The notes: a model not told the origin generated them from the letters alone. Shown: positions 17,476 through 27,034, counted from the first letter of the stretch. The stretch: DNA of 64,000 bases from an uncultured Alistipes sp. (GCA_900541585.1 UQKD01000004.1:1-64000), one strand, 5' to 3'. Translations and numbers: made by a program.

Positions 17476-17507
17476 AAACAGGGGCTGTTTACACAGTCCC
17501 TGTTTTT
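17476..17507 (+). terminator. rho-independent terminator after the MaoC gene
   Basis: A 13-bp stem (17476-17488 with 17493-17505, one G-T pair) with a 4-base loop and a run of five T. Confidence 0.8.
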
Positions 17508-17606
17508 GTTGCGGCTAAAAGCCGGGGGTTAAGATGAGCGTCAACAGCCCGAAAACAAACGCCGGATTTTGGATTTTAAGCGATATAGTTTCGTGCAGCG
17601 TAATAA

Positions 17607-17654
17607 AAAATCCGCGGATGGGTAGTACTCAAGTACGTCCCATTCGCGGATTTT
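17607..17654 (-). terminator. terminator of the ribosomal protein supercluster
   Basis: A 16-bp stem (17607-17622 with 17639-17654, one wobble pair) whose loop contains a second small palindrome (GTACT...AGTAC). On the minus strand it is followed by six T. It lies 42 bases after rplQ and marks the end of the long ribosomal operon. Confidence 0.85.
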
Positions 17655-17695
17655 GACGGAAGTGACGCAAATGCGCCGCTATCACGGAAAATCAA

Positions 17696-18301
17696 TTACA
17701 TTTTCTTTCCCACATTGGTCTTCTTCGCAACCTTCGGAGCCGAAGCCTTGGCCGAAGCGGCCTTCGGTGCTGCGGGTTTCTTCGGAGCGGCAGCCTTCTT
17801 GGGTGCGGCCTTTTTAGCCTCGCCCTCGACTACGGTAGCCTCCTCGACGGAGTCGGTAGCCTTGGCAGCCGACTTGCGCGAGCGGCGCGTCTTCGGTTTT
17901 GCCTCCGAAGCGGCTGCGGGAGCGATCCCCAGCGTGTAAGGCTCGTTGAAGTCAACGAACTCGATGATGCACATGTCTGCAGCATCGCCCAGACGGAAAC
18001 CGGTCTTCAGGATGCGGGTGTAACCGCCCGGACGCTCCGAAATCTTCGGTGCGATCGTACGGAACAGCTCCGTAACGGCCTCTTTCTGTTTCAGGTACGA
18101 GAATACGATACGGCGCGAGTGCGTCGTGTCCTCCTTCGACTTGGTGACCAGAGGCTCCACGAAACGCTGAACGGCCTTGGCCTTGGCAACCGTCGTTTCG
18201 ATGCGCTTGTGCAGGATCAGCGACGTGGCCATGTTCGACAGCATGGCCTTGCGGTGGCCTGCCTGACGGCCCAGGTGGTTGAAATTCTTATTGTGTCTCA
18301 T
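17696..18301 (-). CDS. rplQ: ribosomal protein L17 with a long low-complexity tail
   Basis: A 201-residue large-subunit protein. The first 120 or so residues are a normal L17 core ([37 protein letters not shown]). The last 75 or so residues are an Ala/Lys/Pro-rich tail ([18 protein letters not shown]), basic and probably disordered. E. coli L17 has 127 residues. It is the last gene of the supercluster, just after rpoA, with the operon terminator downstream. Confidence 0.97.
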   Translation of the reverse strand: MRHNKNFNHLGRQAGHRKAMLSNMATSLILHKRIETTVAKAKAVQRFVEPLVTKSKEDTTHSRRIVFSYLKQKEAVTELFRTIAPKISERPGGYTRILKTGFRLGDAADMCIIEFVDFNEPYTLGIAPAAASEAKPKTRRSRKSAAKATDSVEEATVVEGEAKKAAPKKAAAPKKPAAPKAASAKASAPKVAKKTNVGKKM

Positions 18302-18303
18302 AA

Positions 18304-19296
18304 TTAATCTTTGTCAAGTTTGTAGATTGATACGTCCATACCGAACTTCAGGTTGAGCGAGGTCAGCAGCTCGTCCAGCTCCGTCAAAGACTTCTTGCCG
18401 AAGTTGCGGAACTTCAGCAGGTCGTTGCGGTTCAGCTTCACGAGGTCCCCCACGGTATCGACATCGGCGGCCTTCAGGCAGTTCAGGGCGCGGACCGAAA
18501 GGTCCTGGTCCGAGAGCTTCGTCTTCAGCAGCTGACGCATGTGGAGTACATCCTCATCGAACTCCTCGGCTCCGTTCGTGTCTTCCATGTTGACGGTAAT
18601 CTTCTCGTCGGAGAAGAGCATGAAGTGCTGGATGAGAATCTTTGCGGCCTCTTTCAGAGCCTCTTTGGGGTGAATCGACCCGTCGGTGGTAATTTCCAAA
18701 TTCAGCTTCTCGTAGTCGGTCTTCTGCTCGACGCGGTAGTTCTCGATCGAGTACTTCACGTTCTTGATGGGCGTGAAGATCGAGTCGATCGGGAGCGTTC
18801 CGAACTCGCTTTCAGCGGGTGCGTTCTCCTCGGCAGGCACGTAGCCGCGGCCTTTGCCGATCGTGAGCGTCATCTGCATCTTCGTTCCCGGGGCCAGGTG
18901 ACAGATCACCAGATCGGGATTGAGGACCTTGAAGAACGACAGGTAATTCGAGATATATCCGGCAGTCAGCTCCGTAACACCCGCAACGTTAATGGATACT
19001 TTTTCGGCATCCTGATTATCGACTGTGCGGATAAAACGAACCTGCTTCAGATTGAGGATGATGTTCAACATATCCTCCATCACACCGGGGATAGCGGCAA
19101 ACTCGTGATCGACACCGGCTACCTTGACAGTCGTGATTGCGTAACCCTCCAGCGAAGAGAGCAGAATACGACGCAAAGCGTTACCGACAGTCATACCGAA
19201 TCCGGGCTCCAGCGGTCGGAATTCGAACTTCCCGAACGACGAAGTGGATTCAAGCATAATAACCTTCTCAGGTTTCTGGAATGCTAATATTGCCAT
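18304..19296 (-). CDS. rpoA: RNA polymerase alpha subunit
   Basis: A 330-residue subunit. The N-terminal domain that nucleates core assembly covers about residues 15-235 ([29 protein letters not shown]). The C-terminal DNA-binding domain is intact ([33 protein letters not shown]). Both domains are of normal length. Position between rpsD and rplQ is the standard alpha-operon order. Confidence 0.98.
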   Translation of the reverse strand: MAILAFQKPEKVIMLESTSSFGKFEFRPLEPGFGMTVGNALRRILLSSLEGYAITTVKVAGVDHEFAAIPGVMEDMLNIILNLKQVRFIRTVDNQDAEKVSINVAGVTELTAGYISNYLSFFKVLNPDLVICHLAPGTKMQMTLTIGKGRGYVPAEENAPAESEFGTLPIDSIFTPIKNVKYSIENYRVEQKTDYEKLNLEITTDGSIHPKEALKEAAKILIQHFMLFSDEKITVNMEDTNGAEEFDEDVLHMRQLLKTKLSDQDLSVRALNCLKAADVDTVGDLVKLNRNDLLKFRNFGKKSLTELDELLTSLNLKFGMDVSIYKLDKD

Positions 19297-19318
19297 AATA
19301 GGTGAATTTGTTTAATTA

Positions 19319-19927
19319 CTACTTCGAGTACAACTCGACGATGAGCTGCTCCTTGATGTTCTCGGGGATCTCCTCACGCTCGGGTTTCTGCAGGAAACGG
19401 CCGCTCATCGAGGCATTGTCCCACTCCAACCAGGCATAGCGGCTCTTCGACGAGCCGGCCAGGGATGCCGAGATCACTTCCAGACTCTTCGACTTCTCGC
19501 GAACCGACACCACGTCACCCGCGCGCAGCGAGTACGAGGGGATGTTCACGACACTGCCGTTCACGCAGATGTGGCAGTGCGAAACGAGCTGGCGGGCAGC
19601 CGCACGCGTCGGGGCGATACCCAAGCGGTAAACGACGTTGTCCAGACGGCACTCCAGCAGTTTCAGCAGGTTCTCACCCGTGATGCCGCCCATGCGGGCA
19701 GCCTGCTCGTAGGTGCGCGAGAACTGCTTCTCCAGCAGGCCGTACGTGTACTTCGCCTTCTGCTTCTCGCTCAACTGCGTGCCGTACTCCGACACCTTCT
19801 TGCGCTTGCGCGCCAGACCATGCTGTCCGGGAGGATAGTTGCGCTTTTCGAGCACCTTATCCGCACCATAGATAGCTTCGCCGAATTTACGGGCGATTTT
19901 CGATTTAGGTCCTATGTATTTTCCCAT
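19319..19927 (-). CDS. rpsD: ribosomal protein S4
   Basis: A 202-residue small-subunit assembly protein. The N-terminus [19 protein letters not shown] and the S4 RNA-binding domain ([32 protein letters not shown]) are typical. It is the zinc-free form, with no N-terminal CxxC cluster. S4 represses the alpha operon in some bacteria; no leader for that can be recognised here. Confidence 0.98.
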   Translation of the reverse strand: MGKYIGPKSKIARKFGEAIYGADKVLEKRNYPPGQHGLARKRKKVSEYGTQLSEKQKAKYTYGLLEKQFSRTYEQAARMGGITGENLLKLLECRLDNVVYRLGIAPTRAAARQLVSHCHICVNGSVVNIPSYSLRAGDVVSVREKSKSLEVISASLAGSSKSRYAWLEWDNASMSGRFLQKPEREEIPENIKEQLIVELYSK

Positions 19928-19977
19928 TGTTCTGTTTTTTTTTAAAACCTTGAAATTATCCTTAACCTGTGCCTGAA

Positions 19978-20367
19978 TTATACGCGGCGGCGGTTAGGAG
20001 CACGGCAGCCGTTGTGCGGCAGCGGAGTGACGTCGATGATCTCCATCACCTCGATGCCTGCGCCGTGGATCGTGCGCACGGCCGACTCGCGGCCTGCTCC
20101 CGGACCCTTCACATAAACCTTCACCTTGCGCAGGCCCATGTCGTAAGCGACCTTGGCGCAATCCGCCGAAGCGGTCTGTGCTGCATACGGAGTATTCTTC
20201 TTCGAACCACGGAAGCCCATCTTGCCGGCCGACGACCAGCTGATGACATCGCCCACCTCGTTGGTGATGGTGATGATTACGTTGTTGAAAGTGGAGTGTA
20301 CATAGACATTGCCCAGCGCACCGACCTTAACAACCTTTTTCTTAACTGTTCCAGTTTTCTTTGCCAT
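19978..20367 (-). CDS. rpsK: ribosomal protein S11
   Basis: A 129-residue platform protein of the 30S subunit. [32 protein letters not shown] and the ending [16 protein letters not shown] are the conserved blocks. Normal length and position between rpsM and rpsD. Confidence 0.98.
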   Translation of the reverse strand: MAKKTGTVKKKVVKVGALGNVYVHSTFNNVIITITNEVGDVISWSSAGKMGFRGSKKNTPYAAQTASADCAKVAYDMGLRKVKVYVKGPGAGRESAVRTIHGAGIEVMEIIDVTPLPHNGCRAPNRRRV

Positions 20368-20380
20368 AATTCTCTAAAGA

Positions 20381-20761
20381 TTACTTCGTTGCCTTTTTCT
20401 TGTTTGCGACAGTCTTCTTGCGGCCCTTGCGGGTGCGCGCGTTGTTCTTGGTCGACTGACCGCGGACGGGAAGACCCAGACGGTGACGGATGCCGCGGTA
20501 GCAGCCGATGTCCATCAGGCGCTTGATGTTCAACTGGACCATCGAACGGCATTCGCCCTCGACTTTCAGACCCAGGTCGGCGATCGTCGAACGGATCGCA
20601 CCGATCTGGTCGTCCGACCAATCCTGTACTTTGAGATCGTAGCTGATGCCAGCGGTCTCGAGAATCTTACGAGCCGTCGAGCGACCGATACCGTAGATAT
20701 AGGTCAGGCCGATCTCGCCTCTTTTGTTTTTCGGTAAATCTACACCGACTATACGTGCCAT
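20381..20761 (-). CDS. rpsM: ribosomal protein S13
   Basis: A 126-residue 30S head protein that contacts the 50S subunit and P-site t[33 protein letters not shown] and [18 protein letters not shown] are the family blocks. The basic tail ends in KKATK. It follows rpmJ by 37 bases. Confidence 0.98.
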   Translation of the reverse strand: MARIVGVDLPKNKRGEIGLTYIYGIGRSTARKILETAGISYDLKVQDWSDDQIGAIRSTIADLGLKVEGECRSMVQLNIKRLMDIGCYRGIRHRLGLPVRGQSTKNNARTRKGRKKTVANKKKATK

Positions 20762-20798
20762 ATAAATTCTTTTTCTTTTTTGACTTGTTTAAAAAACA

Positions 20799-20915
20799 TT
20801 ACCCCTGGCGCATTTTAAACTTGGGATTCTTTTTGCAAATGACATAAAGTTTGCCTTTACGCTTCACAATCTTGCAATCCTCGCTTCTTTTCTTGATGGA
20901 TGCTTTAACTTTCAT
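20799..20915 (-). CDS. rpmJ: ribosomal protein L36, zinc-free form
   Basis: A 38-residue protein found by translating the gap between infA and rpsM. It begins [18 protein letters not shown] and ends NPKFKMRQG. Zinc-binding L36 has three Cys and a His; here only two Cys remain (14 and 27), and the first Cys and the His are replaced by Ser and Lys/Phe. This is the C-minus type, which folds without zinc. The location just before rpsM is standard. Confidence 0.95.
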   Translation of the reverse strand: MKVKASIKKRSEDCKIVKRKGKLYVICKKNPKFKMRQG

Positions 20916-20933
20916 GATTTTCAAGCAATCTAA

Positions 20934-21152
20934 TTATTTGTACCGGAAAGATATACGTCCCTTCGTAAGGTCATAGGGCGTCATCTCCACTTTTACTTTA
21001 TCTCCGGGAAGGATCTTGATGTAGTGCATACGCATCTTTCCCGAGATATGGGCCGTGAGAATGTGGCCGTTGTCCAGTTCAACGCGGAACATCGCGTTGG
21101 ACAACGCCTCGATAATCGTCCCGTCCCTTTCAATAGCAGTTTGTTTTGCCAT
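20934..21152 (-). CDS. infA: translation initiation factor IF-1
   Basis: A 72-residue OB-fold protein that occupies the A site during initiation. [25 protein letters not shown] and [19 protein letters not shown] are conserved. It lies between map and rpmJ, the usual order in this phylum. Confidence 0.98.
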   Translation of the reverse strand: MAKQTAIERDGTIIEALSNAMFRVELDNGHILTAHISGKMRMHYIKILPGDKVKVEMTPYDLTKGRISFRYK

Positions 21153-21158
21153 AGAGTC

Positions 21159-21935
21159 TTAATTGTTTATTGCCTTTTCGATGATACTGAAGTCCGTCAG
21201 GACATCGGGTCCCGATTTGCGGACCGCAACGGCGAACTCGTAGTGCGCCGCCGGTTTGTGGTCCCGCGTGCGGACCGTCCAGCCATCCCGTTCGAAAACC
21301 ACCGCTTTGGTCCCCATGTTGATCATGGGTTCGATGCAGATGACCATGCCCTCTTTGAGCAATGGCCCCCTGCCGCGTGCACCGTAATTGGGAACACCGG
21401 GGTCTTCGTGCATTTTCCGACCCAGCCCGTGTCCCTCCAGTTCGCGCACGACTCCGTAGCCGAAACTCTCGGCGTACTCCTGCACGGCTGCCGACACGTC
21501 GCCTACGCGGTTGCCGGCCTTGGCCTGCGCCGTACCTTTATAAAGAGCCTCTTTGGTGACGTCCATCAGCTGCCTAACTTCCCCGGCAACCTCGCCAACG
21601 GCAAACGTATATGCCGAATCACCAACAAACCCCTTCATAAACGTACCGCAATCGACCGAAACGATGTCGCCCTCTTTGAGAACGCATTTCGAGGATGGGA
21701 TACCGTGAACCACCTGTTCGTTTACCGATATACACAACGAAGCGGGAAATCCCTGATACCCGAGGAAGGCTGGAACTGCTCCGTGCGCGCGGATGAAATC
21801 CTCGGCAATCGAATCCAACTCCTTGGTGGTGACGCCCGGACGGATGTGGCGACCCACTTCCGCCAGCGTCTCCGACACCAGGATGTTGTTCTCACGGAGC
21901 AGCTCTATCTCCTCGTCTGTCTTTAAATAGATCAT
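21159..21935 (-). CDS. map: methionine aminopeptidase, type I
   Basis: A 258-residue enzyme that removes the initiator Met from new proteins. The five metal ligands can be found: Asp in SVDCGT, Asp in VGDSAYTF, His in EGHGLGRKMHEDP, Glu in CIEPM and Glu in HYEFAVAV. VNEQVVHGIP carries the substrate-contact His. Normal length, no N-terminal extension. It follows secY by 31 bases. Confidence 0.97.
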   Translation of the reverse strand: MIYLKTDEEIELLRENNILVSETLAEVGRHIRPGVTTKELDSIAEDFIRAHGAVPAFLGYQGFPASLCISVNEQVVHGIPSSKCVLKEGDIVSVDCGTFMKGFVGDSAYTFAVGEVAGEVRQLMDVTKEALYKGTAQAKAGNRVGDVSAAVQEYAESFGYGVVRELEGHGLGRKMHEDPGVPNYGARGRGPLLKEGMVICIEPMINMGTKAVVFERDGWTVRTRDHKPAAHYEFAVAVRKSGPDVLTDFSIIEKAINN

Positions 21936-21966
21936 TTCTTCGCTTAAGAACTCTTCGGAAAAACTC

Positions 21967-23343
21967 CTAATGACGACCCTGAATACGTCCGGTCTTCATC
22001 AGACCATCGTAATGGCGCATCAGCAGGTAGCTCTCGATCTGCTTCAGAGTGTCGAGTACCACACCGACCATGATCAGCAGCGACGTACCTCCGTAGAAGT
22101 AGGCGAACGACTGCTGGATGCCCAGGAACTTCATCGCCAGCGCGGGCAGGATCGCCACGATCGCCAGGAAGAACGAACCCGGAAGGGTGATACGCGTCAT
22201 GATGGTATCGATGTAGTTCACGGTCTGCTTACCCGGTTTCACTCCCGGGATAAAGCCGCCGTTTCGCTTCATGTCATCGGCCATCATTTGAGGGTTGATG
22301 ATAATCGCCGTGTAGAAGTAGGTGAAGGCGATTACCAGCACTGCAAGCGTGAAGTTGTACCAGAAACCGGTCATCGAGCTGAAGGCAGCCGCGAAGGCCG
22401 TACCGGAGAACAGCGCCGGAATAAACATCAGAGCCTGCGCGAAGATGATAGGCATCACATTCGCGGCATTCATCTTCAGCGGGATGTACTGACGTACGCC
22501 GCCGTACTGTTTGTTACCGACGATACGCTTTGCATACTGTACAGGGACCTTGCGGACAGCCTGTACCAGGGCGATCGTTGCCATGAAGACAAGGAACAGC
22601 AGGATCAGCTCGAGGATCAGCATGATGGCGCTACCCGAGGCAGTCTGGAAGCGGGCGTTGACCTCGGCCAACAGCGCGTGCGGGAGACGTGCCACGATAC
22701 CGATCATGATGATCAGCGAGATACCGTTACCGATACCCTTGTCGGTGATCTTCTCGCCCAACCACATGATGAACATGGTTCCGGCGATCAGGATCGTCGT
22801 CGCATAGGCAACGAAGCCGAACGAATTGCCGTAAACGAACGCAGTGGGGACCTGATGGTACAGGTTGGCGATGTACGCCGGACCCTGCAGGATCAGCACG
22901 CCGATCGTCAGGAAGCGTGTCCACTGGTTCATCTTGCGGCGGCCGCTCTCACCCTCCTTCTGCATTTTCTGGAAATACGGAATCATCATTCCCATGAGCT
23001 GGATGATGATCGAGGCGGTGATGTACGGCATGACTCCGAGCGCGAAAATAGCGGCGTTGCCGAACGCACCGCCGGAGAAGACGTTCAACAGACCCAGAAG
23101 TCCGTTGCCTTCCAGCTGGCTGGCATACGCCGAACCCTCGCCCAGGGCGTTGGGGTTGATGCCCGGAATCACGACGAAACTACCCAAGCGGTAGACCAGC
23201 AGAAGCCCGATCGTGTAAATGACACGCTTACGAAGCTCCTCGATCTTGTAGATATTCTTGAGGGTTTCTACCAATTTCTTGTTGGTCGCCAAAAGAGCGA
23301 TTACCACCAAAAAGACGACACCAACAACGAGATACTGATTCAT
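21967..23343 (-). CDS. secY: preprotein translocase subunit SecY
   Basis: A 458-residue channel protein. The core is typical: LVETLKNIYKIEELRKRVIY, PGINPNALGEG (plug region), QLMGMMIPYFQKMQKEGESG, and ten membrane segments ending near SYLLMRHYDG. The chosen ATG 23343 adds an extra hydrophobic stretch (MNQYLVVGVVFLVVIALLAT) before the usual N-terminus. A TTG at codon 24 (23274) would give the standard length. ATG 23343 is preferred by its spacing of 22 bases from rplO, but the choice is open. Confidence 0.95.
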   Translation of the reverse strand: MNQYLVVGVVFLVVIALLATNKKLVETLKNIYKIEELRKRVIYTIGLLLVYRLGSFVVIPGINPNALGEGSAYASQLEGNGLLGLLNVFSGGAFGNAAIFALGVMPYITASIIIQLMGMMIPYFQKMQKEGESGRRKMNQWTRFLTIGVLILQGPAYIANLYHQVPTAFVYGNSFGFVAYATTILIAGTMFIMWLGEKITDKGIGNGISLIIMIGIVARLPHALLAEVNARFQTASGSAIMLILELILLFLVFMATIALVQAVRKVPVQYAKRIVGNKQYGGVRQYIPLKMNAANVMPIIFAQALMFIPALFSGTAFAAAFSSMTGFWYNFTLAVLVIAFTYFYTAIIINPQMMADDMKRNGGFIPGVKPGKQTVNYIDTIMTRITLPGSFFLAIVAILPALAMKFLGIQQSFAYFYGGTSLLIMVGVVLDTLKQIESYLLMRHYDGLMKTGRIQGRH

Positions 23344-23365
23344 AATTTTTGGGTTCTAAGGTTGC

Positions 23366-23812
23366 TTACAGTTTTTCGACGCTGCCCCCGGCTGCCGTGA
23401 TGGCCGCCTCGGCGCTCTTCGAGAACGCATGCGCCTTGACGGCGAGCGCCTTCGAAATCGTGCCGTTGCCCAGGATCTTCACCTTGTCGTTCGACGAGAT
23501 GAAACCTGCGGCGATGAGCGTGTCGACCGTAACCTCCGTGAGCGATTTCTTGGCTGCCAGCTCCTCGAGCGTCGAGAGGTTGATGGCCTTGAATTCAACT
23601 CGTTTCAGATTCGTGAAACCGAACTTGGGGAGGCGACGCTGCAGCGGCATCTGGCCACCCTCGAAGCCGAGCTTGCGCGAGTAACCCGAACGCGACTGTG
23701 CACCCTTGTGTCCACGGGTGGCCGTGCCGCCGTGGCCCGAACCGGCACCGCGGCCGATCCGTTTATCGTGATGCGTTGAACCCTTTGCGGGTTTGAGATT
23801 ATTGAGTTCCAT
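23366..23812 (-). CDS. rplO: ribosomal protein L15
   Basis: A 148-residue 50S protein. The Gly/Arg-rich N-terminal extension (HDKRIGRGAGSGHGGTATRG, HKGAQSRSGYSRK) reaches into 23S rRNA; the C-terminal globular part follows GFEGGQMPLQRRLPKFGF. Normal length, between rpmD and secY. Confidence 0.98.
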   Translation of the reverse strand: MELNNLKPAKGSTHHDKRIGRGAGSGHGGTATRGHKGAQSRSGYSRKLGFEGGQMPLQRRLPKFGFTNLKRVEFKAINLSTLEELAAKKSLTEVTVDTLIAAGFISSNDKVKILGNGTISKALAVKAHAFSKSAEAAITAAGGSVEKL

Positions 23813-23837
23813 TGTTATAATCCGTTAGCTGTTAAAC

Positions 23838-24089
23838 TTATTCTGCGGCCTGTGCTGCCTCCTCCTTGACCTCGGCTTTCTTGGCCTTGGGGGCAGCCTT
23901 CTTGGCGGGGGCCACTTCCTCGACCTTCACGAGGTGCTTCACGCGCGCAATCATACCTTTTATGATCACCGAGTCGTCGTGCTCGACACTCGCGTTGATC
24001 TTCTTCAGACCCAGCGCGTCAAGGTTCTTGCACTGGCGCTCCGTGGAGCCGATGCGGCTTTTGACCTGGGTGATTTTCAATCTTGCCAT
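23838..24089 (-). CDS. rpmD: ribosomal protein L30 with a low-complexity tail
   Basis: An 83-residue protein. The first 58 residues are a normal L30 (LKITQVKSRIGSTERQCKNL, GLKKINASVEHDD). A tail of about 25 residues rich in Ala, Lys and Glu (APAKKAAPKAKKAEVKEE) follows; most L30 proteins stop near residue 60. It lies between rpsE and rplO. Confidence 0.96.
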   Translation of the reverse strand: MARLKITQVKSRIGSTERQCKNLDALGLKKINASVEHDDSVIIKGMIARVKHLVKVEEVAPAKKAAPKAKKAEVKEEAAQAAE

Positions 24090-24103
24090 GTTCTTCTTGA
24101 GAA

Positions 24104-24622
24104 TTAACCGTTAAACACCTTGTCCATCGAGATACCGCGCACGCGGGCGATGCTGTGGGCATCGCGCAGCTCGCACAGTGCGCCGATGGTCGCCTTCACC
24201 AGGTTGTGGGGGTTCGACGAACCCTTGCTCTTGGCAAGCACGTTCTTGATGCCCACCGACTCGAGCACAGCACGCATGGCACCGCCGGCGATGATACCCG
24301 TACCGGGAGCGGCCGGACGAATCATCACGAGCGAACCGCTGAAACGCGACTCCTGCTTGTGGGGGATCGTACCGTTGATAACCGGAATCTTCACCAGGTT
24401 CTTCTTCGCGTCCTCCACGCCCTTGGCAATGGCCGACTGAACCTCCGAAGCCTTGCCCAGGCCGTAGCCTACGACACCGTCTTCGTTACCTACGACGACG
24501 ATGGCCGAGAAACTGAACGTGCGGCCACCCTTCGTAACCTTGGTAACACGCTGGATGCTGACGAGCCGGTCCTTGAGTTCGAGATCGCTCGTGCGTACTT
24601 TCTTTATGTTGGTATTTGACAT
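24104..24622 (-). CDS. rpsE: ribosomal protein S5
   Basis: A 172-residue 30S protein important for decoding accuracy. The double-stranded RNA-binding fold ([20 protein letters not shown]) and the second domain ([34 protein letters not shown]) are both intact. Confidence 0.98.
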   Translation of the reverse strand: MSNTNIKKVRTSDLELKDRLVSIQRVTKVTKGGRTFSFSAIVVVGNEDGVVGYGLGKASEVQSAIAKGVEDAKKNLVKIPVINGTIPHKQESRFSGSLVMIRPAAPGTGIIAGGAMRAVLESVGIKNVLAKSKGSSNPHNLVKATIGALCELRDAHSIARVRGISMDKVFNG

Positions 24623-24628
24623 AATCGC

Positions 24629-24991
24629 TTAGAATTTAAGTCCGCCTTCGCGTGCTGCTTCGGCCAGCTGTTTAACTCTTCCGTGATACAGGTAGCCGTT
24701 ACGGTCGAAGGCTACTTCGCTGATGCCTTTGGCAACGGCGCGCTCGGCGGCCAGCTTGCCTACCAGGGCGGCGACTTCGCACTTGTTCTTGCCGGCGGCT
24801 GCCTCTGCGACCTCCTTGTCCAGCGAGGAAGCCGTAGCCAGGGTAACACCTGCGAGGTCGTCGATAAACTGCACGTAGATCTGCTTGTTGCTACGATATA
24901 CAGTCATGCGAGGCTGTGAAGGCGTTCCGCTCACGATCTTGCGGATACGCATCTTGATCCTCTCTCTTCTTTCTATCTTGTTCAATGACAT
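24629..24991 (-). CDS. rplR: ribosomal protein L18
   Basis: A 120-residue 5S rRNA-binding protein. [31 protein letters not shown] and the ending [20 protein letters not shown] are conserved. Normal length, 7 bases before rpsE. Confidence 0.98.
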   Translation of the reverse strand: MSLNKIERRERIKMRIRKIVSGTPSQPRMTVYRSNKQIYVQFIDDLAGVTLATASSLDKEVAEAAAGKNKCEVAALVGKLAAERAVAKGISEVAFDRNGYLYHGRVKQLAEAAREGGLKF

Positions 24992-25007
24992 AACTTCAGA
25001 CTATTTA

Positions 25008-25595
25008 CTATTTAGCACCTGCTGATTTACCGGCCTTGCGACGGATCTGCTCGCCGACGAACTTGATACCCTTACCCTTGTACGGTTCCGGCTTGCGCAG
25101 CGAACGGATCTTCGCGGCAACCTGGCCGATGAGCTGCTTGTCGATCGACTTGAGGGTTACGATCGGGTTGCCCTTTTTCTCGGTAACGGCCGTGGCGGTC
25201 ACCTCCTTGGGCAACAGGAAATGCGTGTCGTGTGAGTAGCCGAGGCTCATTTCGAGCACCTGGCCCTTGACTTCGGCCTTGAAGCCGACGCCGACGAGTT
25301 CCTGTTTGATTTCATAGCCTTTCGACACGCCGACAACCATGTTGTTGATCAGCGCGCGGTACAGCCCGTGCAGCGAACGGTGGCGGGGCTGGTTGGTGGG
25401 ACGGGTCACCAGAACGGCGGGAACTTCCTTGCCCGTATGAACGTCCGTGTGCGTGCCGACCTCTACCTTGATGTCCGAGTCAACTTTCTGGCTCAGCGTC
25501 CCGAGTGGCCCTTTCACGCTTACCGTGTTGTCGGCAGCTACCTCTACGGTAACGCCGGCCGGCAGGTTTACAGGTAATTTACCAATTCTTGACAT
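25008..25595 (-). CDS. rplF: ribosomal protein L6
   Basis: A 195-residue 50S protein with two related domains, close to the sarcin-ricin loop. It begins MSRIGKLPVNLPAGV and contains LQ-type core blocks such as RALINNMVVGVSKGYE and the C-terminal KPEPYKGKGIKFVGEQIRRK. The start at ATG 25595 is set by this conserved N-terminus; the open frame extends 20 codons further without conservation. It is about 15 residues longer than E. coli L6, because of an insertion around residue 60. Confidence 0.98.
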   Translation of the reverse strand: MSRIGKLPVNLPAGVTVEVAADNTVSVKGPLGTLSQKVDSDIKVEVGTHTDVHTGKEVPAVLVTRPTNQPRHRSLHGLYRALINNMVVGVSKGYEIKQELVGVGFKAEVKGQVLEMSLGYSHDTHFLLPKEVTATAVTEKKGNPIVTLKSIDKQLIGQVAAKIRSLRKPEPYKGKGIKFVGEQIRRKAGKSAGAK

Positions 25596-25620
25596 AGTGT
25601 TGTTCTTTAATGATTTGCGA

Positions 25621-26019
25621 TTAGTAGATATAGCACAGCACCTCGCCGCCCACATTCTCCTGACGGGCCTTGGCGTCGGTCATGATGCCTTTCGACGTGG
25701 AAACGATGGCGATGCCCAGGCCGTTCAAAACACGGGGCATGTCCGAAACCGACGCATACCGGCGCAGACCCGGACGGCTTACGCGCTTGAGGTCCTTGAT
25801 GGCGTTGGTCTTGGTGGCGGGGTCCCACTTCAGAGCGATTTTGATCGACGGATGACCTTTCTCGTCCTTGTCGAATTTGTAAGCGAGAATGTAACCCTGC
25901 TCATAGAGGATCTTGGTCATCTCCTGCTTAATTTTTGAACCGGGAGCTTCAACCACCTTGTGGTTGGCTTTCACCGCGTTTCTAATTCTGGTCAGAAAGT
26001 CCGCAATAGGATCAGTCAT
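25621..26019 (-). CDS. rpsH: ribosomal protein S8
   Basis: A 132-residue 30S assembly protein. MTDPIADFLTRIRNA, SRPGLRRYASVSDMPRVLNG and the end VGGEVLCYIY are typical. In E. coli S8 also represses the spc operon. Here the gene is separated from rpsN by 715 bases and is the first gene after a likely internal promoter, so this lower half of the cluster may be transcribed on its own. Confidence 0.98.
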   Translation of the reverse strand: MTDPIADFLTRIRNAVKANHKVVEAPGSKIKQEMTKILYEQGYILAYKFDKDEKGHPSIKIALKWDPATKTNAIKDLKRVSRPGLRRYASVSDMPRVLNGLGIAIVSTSKGIMTDAKARQENVGGEVLCYIY

Positions 26020-26154
26020 AACGAATAGAAATTAAAAATTAATAAATTAGTTTAAATTAAAATTTTGACTTTCAGCTTCTTGACATTCGTCAATTCCCCT
26101 CCGGCCCTTTTTTTGCCCCCTCGTTCGCATACGCACACGAGGGCCTGAAGCGCG

Positions 26155-26185
26155 CAAATATACGCATTATTTCCCAAACAGCCAA
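26155..26185 (-). promoter_or_regulatory. likely internal promoter for the rpsH-rplQ half of the cluster
   Basis: The minus strand reads TTG (26183-26185), 20 bases, then TATATTTG (26155-26162), a perfect -7 box. It would give a leader of about 130 bases before rpsH. Confidence 0.65.
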
Positions 26186-26235
26186 GTTATCGCCTGATTT
26201 TTAGCGATTTTAGCCCTGCCTCCGGAACGCAGACA

Positions 26236-26261
26236 ATGTTAGCACCCGATGTTGCTAACAT
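26236..26261. repeat. 9-bp inverted repeat
   Basis: ATGTTAGCA (26236-26244) and TGCTAACAT (26253-26261) form a perfect inverted repeat with an 8-base spacer, inside the rpsN-rpsH gap and upstream of the internal promoter. Confidence 0.6.
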
Positions 26262-26383
26262 GTATCTGCACAAAACTCCCGTTCAGCAAGCGGCAGCGAC
26301 TTCGGAAACCACCCGGGCGCTCCGTCTCTGCGGTCCGCCCCGGTCACCTCCTCCAGCCACAGAACGACCTTCCGGCATCCTCT

Positions 26384-26471
26384 CCGCCGCTTTACGCAAC
26401 TTCGGCTCAACCTCCGGGCTCCAACTTCCGCCGCCTTACGCAGCTCCGGTTTCCACCCTCCGGCCCCTTGG
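26384..26471. repeat. two-copy imperfect tandem repeat, 44-base period
   Basis: Copies at 26384 and 26428 share CCGCCGCyTTACGCArCTyCGG and a following CCTCCGG. The period is not a multiple of three, so the copies are in different frames, which argues against coding. Confidence 0.55.
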
Positions 26472-26734
26472 TCCGAGAAATTTGTAACCAAGCACCCAAC
26501 CCTTCGCTACGCCCCACATATCGGGAAGTTACCGCTTGCGGCGGCACTTTCCCCGACACTGTGACGTATCTACACGGGCTGAACACCCCTATCTGCCCCG
26601 CTTCCTTCCGAGAGACTCGCTCTCCACAGGCTCCTCACCTTCCGGAAAACGGAACTTTTATTCAGAATCGCAGGATTTTCGGGTTTCAGGCGGCCGCACA
26701 TGCGTGCCGTCCCCGTTCCCCGCACCTGCGGCTG

Positions 26735-27031
26735 CTACCAGCTGGCTTTCGTAACGCCCGGGATAAGCCCCTTCGAGGCCATTTCGCGGAACTGGATACG
26801 GCTGATGCCGAACAGGCGAATGTAGCCCTTGGGACGCCCCGTGATCTTGCAGCGGTTGTGCTGGCGGATGGGATTCGAGTTGCGGGGCAGCTTCGCAAGC
26901 GCCTGCCATGCCTCTTCGTGATCCATCTCACCGCTCTTCACCTTGGTAGCGATCTCCTCGCGCTTGTGAGCATAGCGGTTTGCGAGCTTCGCACGCTTCA
27001 CCTCGCGGGCCTTCATCGATTCTTTTGCCAT
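26735..27031 (-). CDS. rpsN: ribosomal protein S14, zinc-free form
   Basis: A 98-residue 30S head protein. [20 protein letters not shown] and [17 protein letters not shown], then IPGVTKASW at the end, are conserved. It is the long, zinc-free form with only one Cys. It is the last gene before the 715-base interruption. Confidence 0.98.
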   Translation of the reverse strand: MAKESMKAREVKRAKLANRYAHKREEIATKVKSGEMDHEEAWQALAKLPRNSNPIRQHNRCKITGRPKGYIRLFGISRIQFREMASKGLIPGVTKASW

Positions 27032-27034
27032 AGC

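Larger units (their letters stand above)
26020..26734. other. 715-base non-coding interruption between rpsN and rpsH
   Basis: These two genes are normally about 20-40 bases apart. Three parts can be seen. 26020-26150 is an A+T-rich leader before rpsH with a hairpin (CCCTCGT...ACGAGGG). 26155-26185 is a promoter. 26230-26734 is G+C-rich and pyrimidine-rich on the plus strand, with a 9-bp inverted repeat at 26236-26261 and a 44-base imperfect tandem repeat at 26384-26471. Open frames exist on both strands but none has a recognisable product. It may be a decayed insertion or a regulatory region. Confidence 0.7.

Noticed and set aside
26255..26491. Possible 78-codon minus-strand gene in the rpsN-rpsH gap
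   Set aside because: The tandem repeat within it has a 44-base period that shifts the frame, and there is no promoter or recognisable motif for it.
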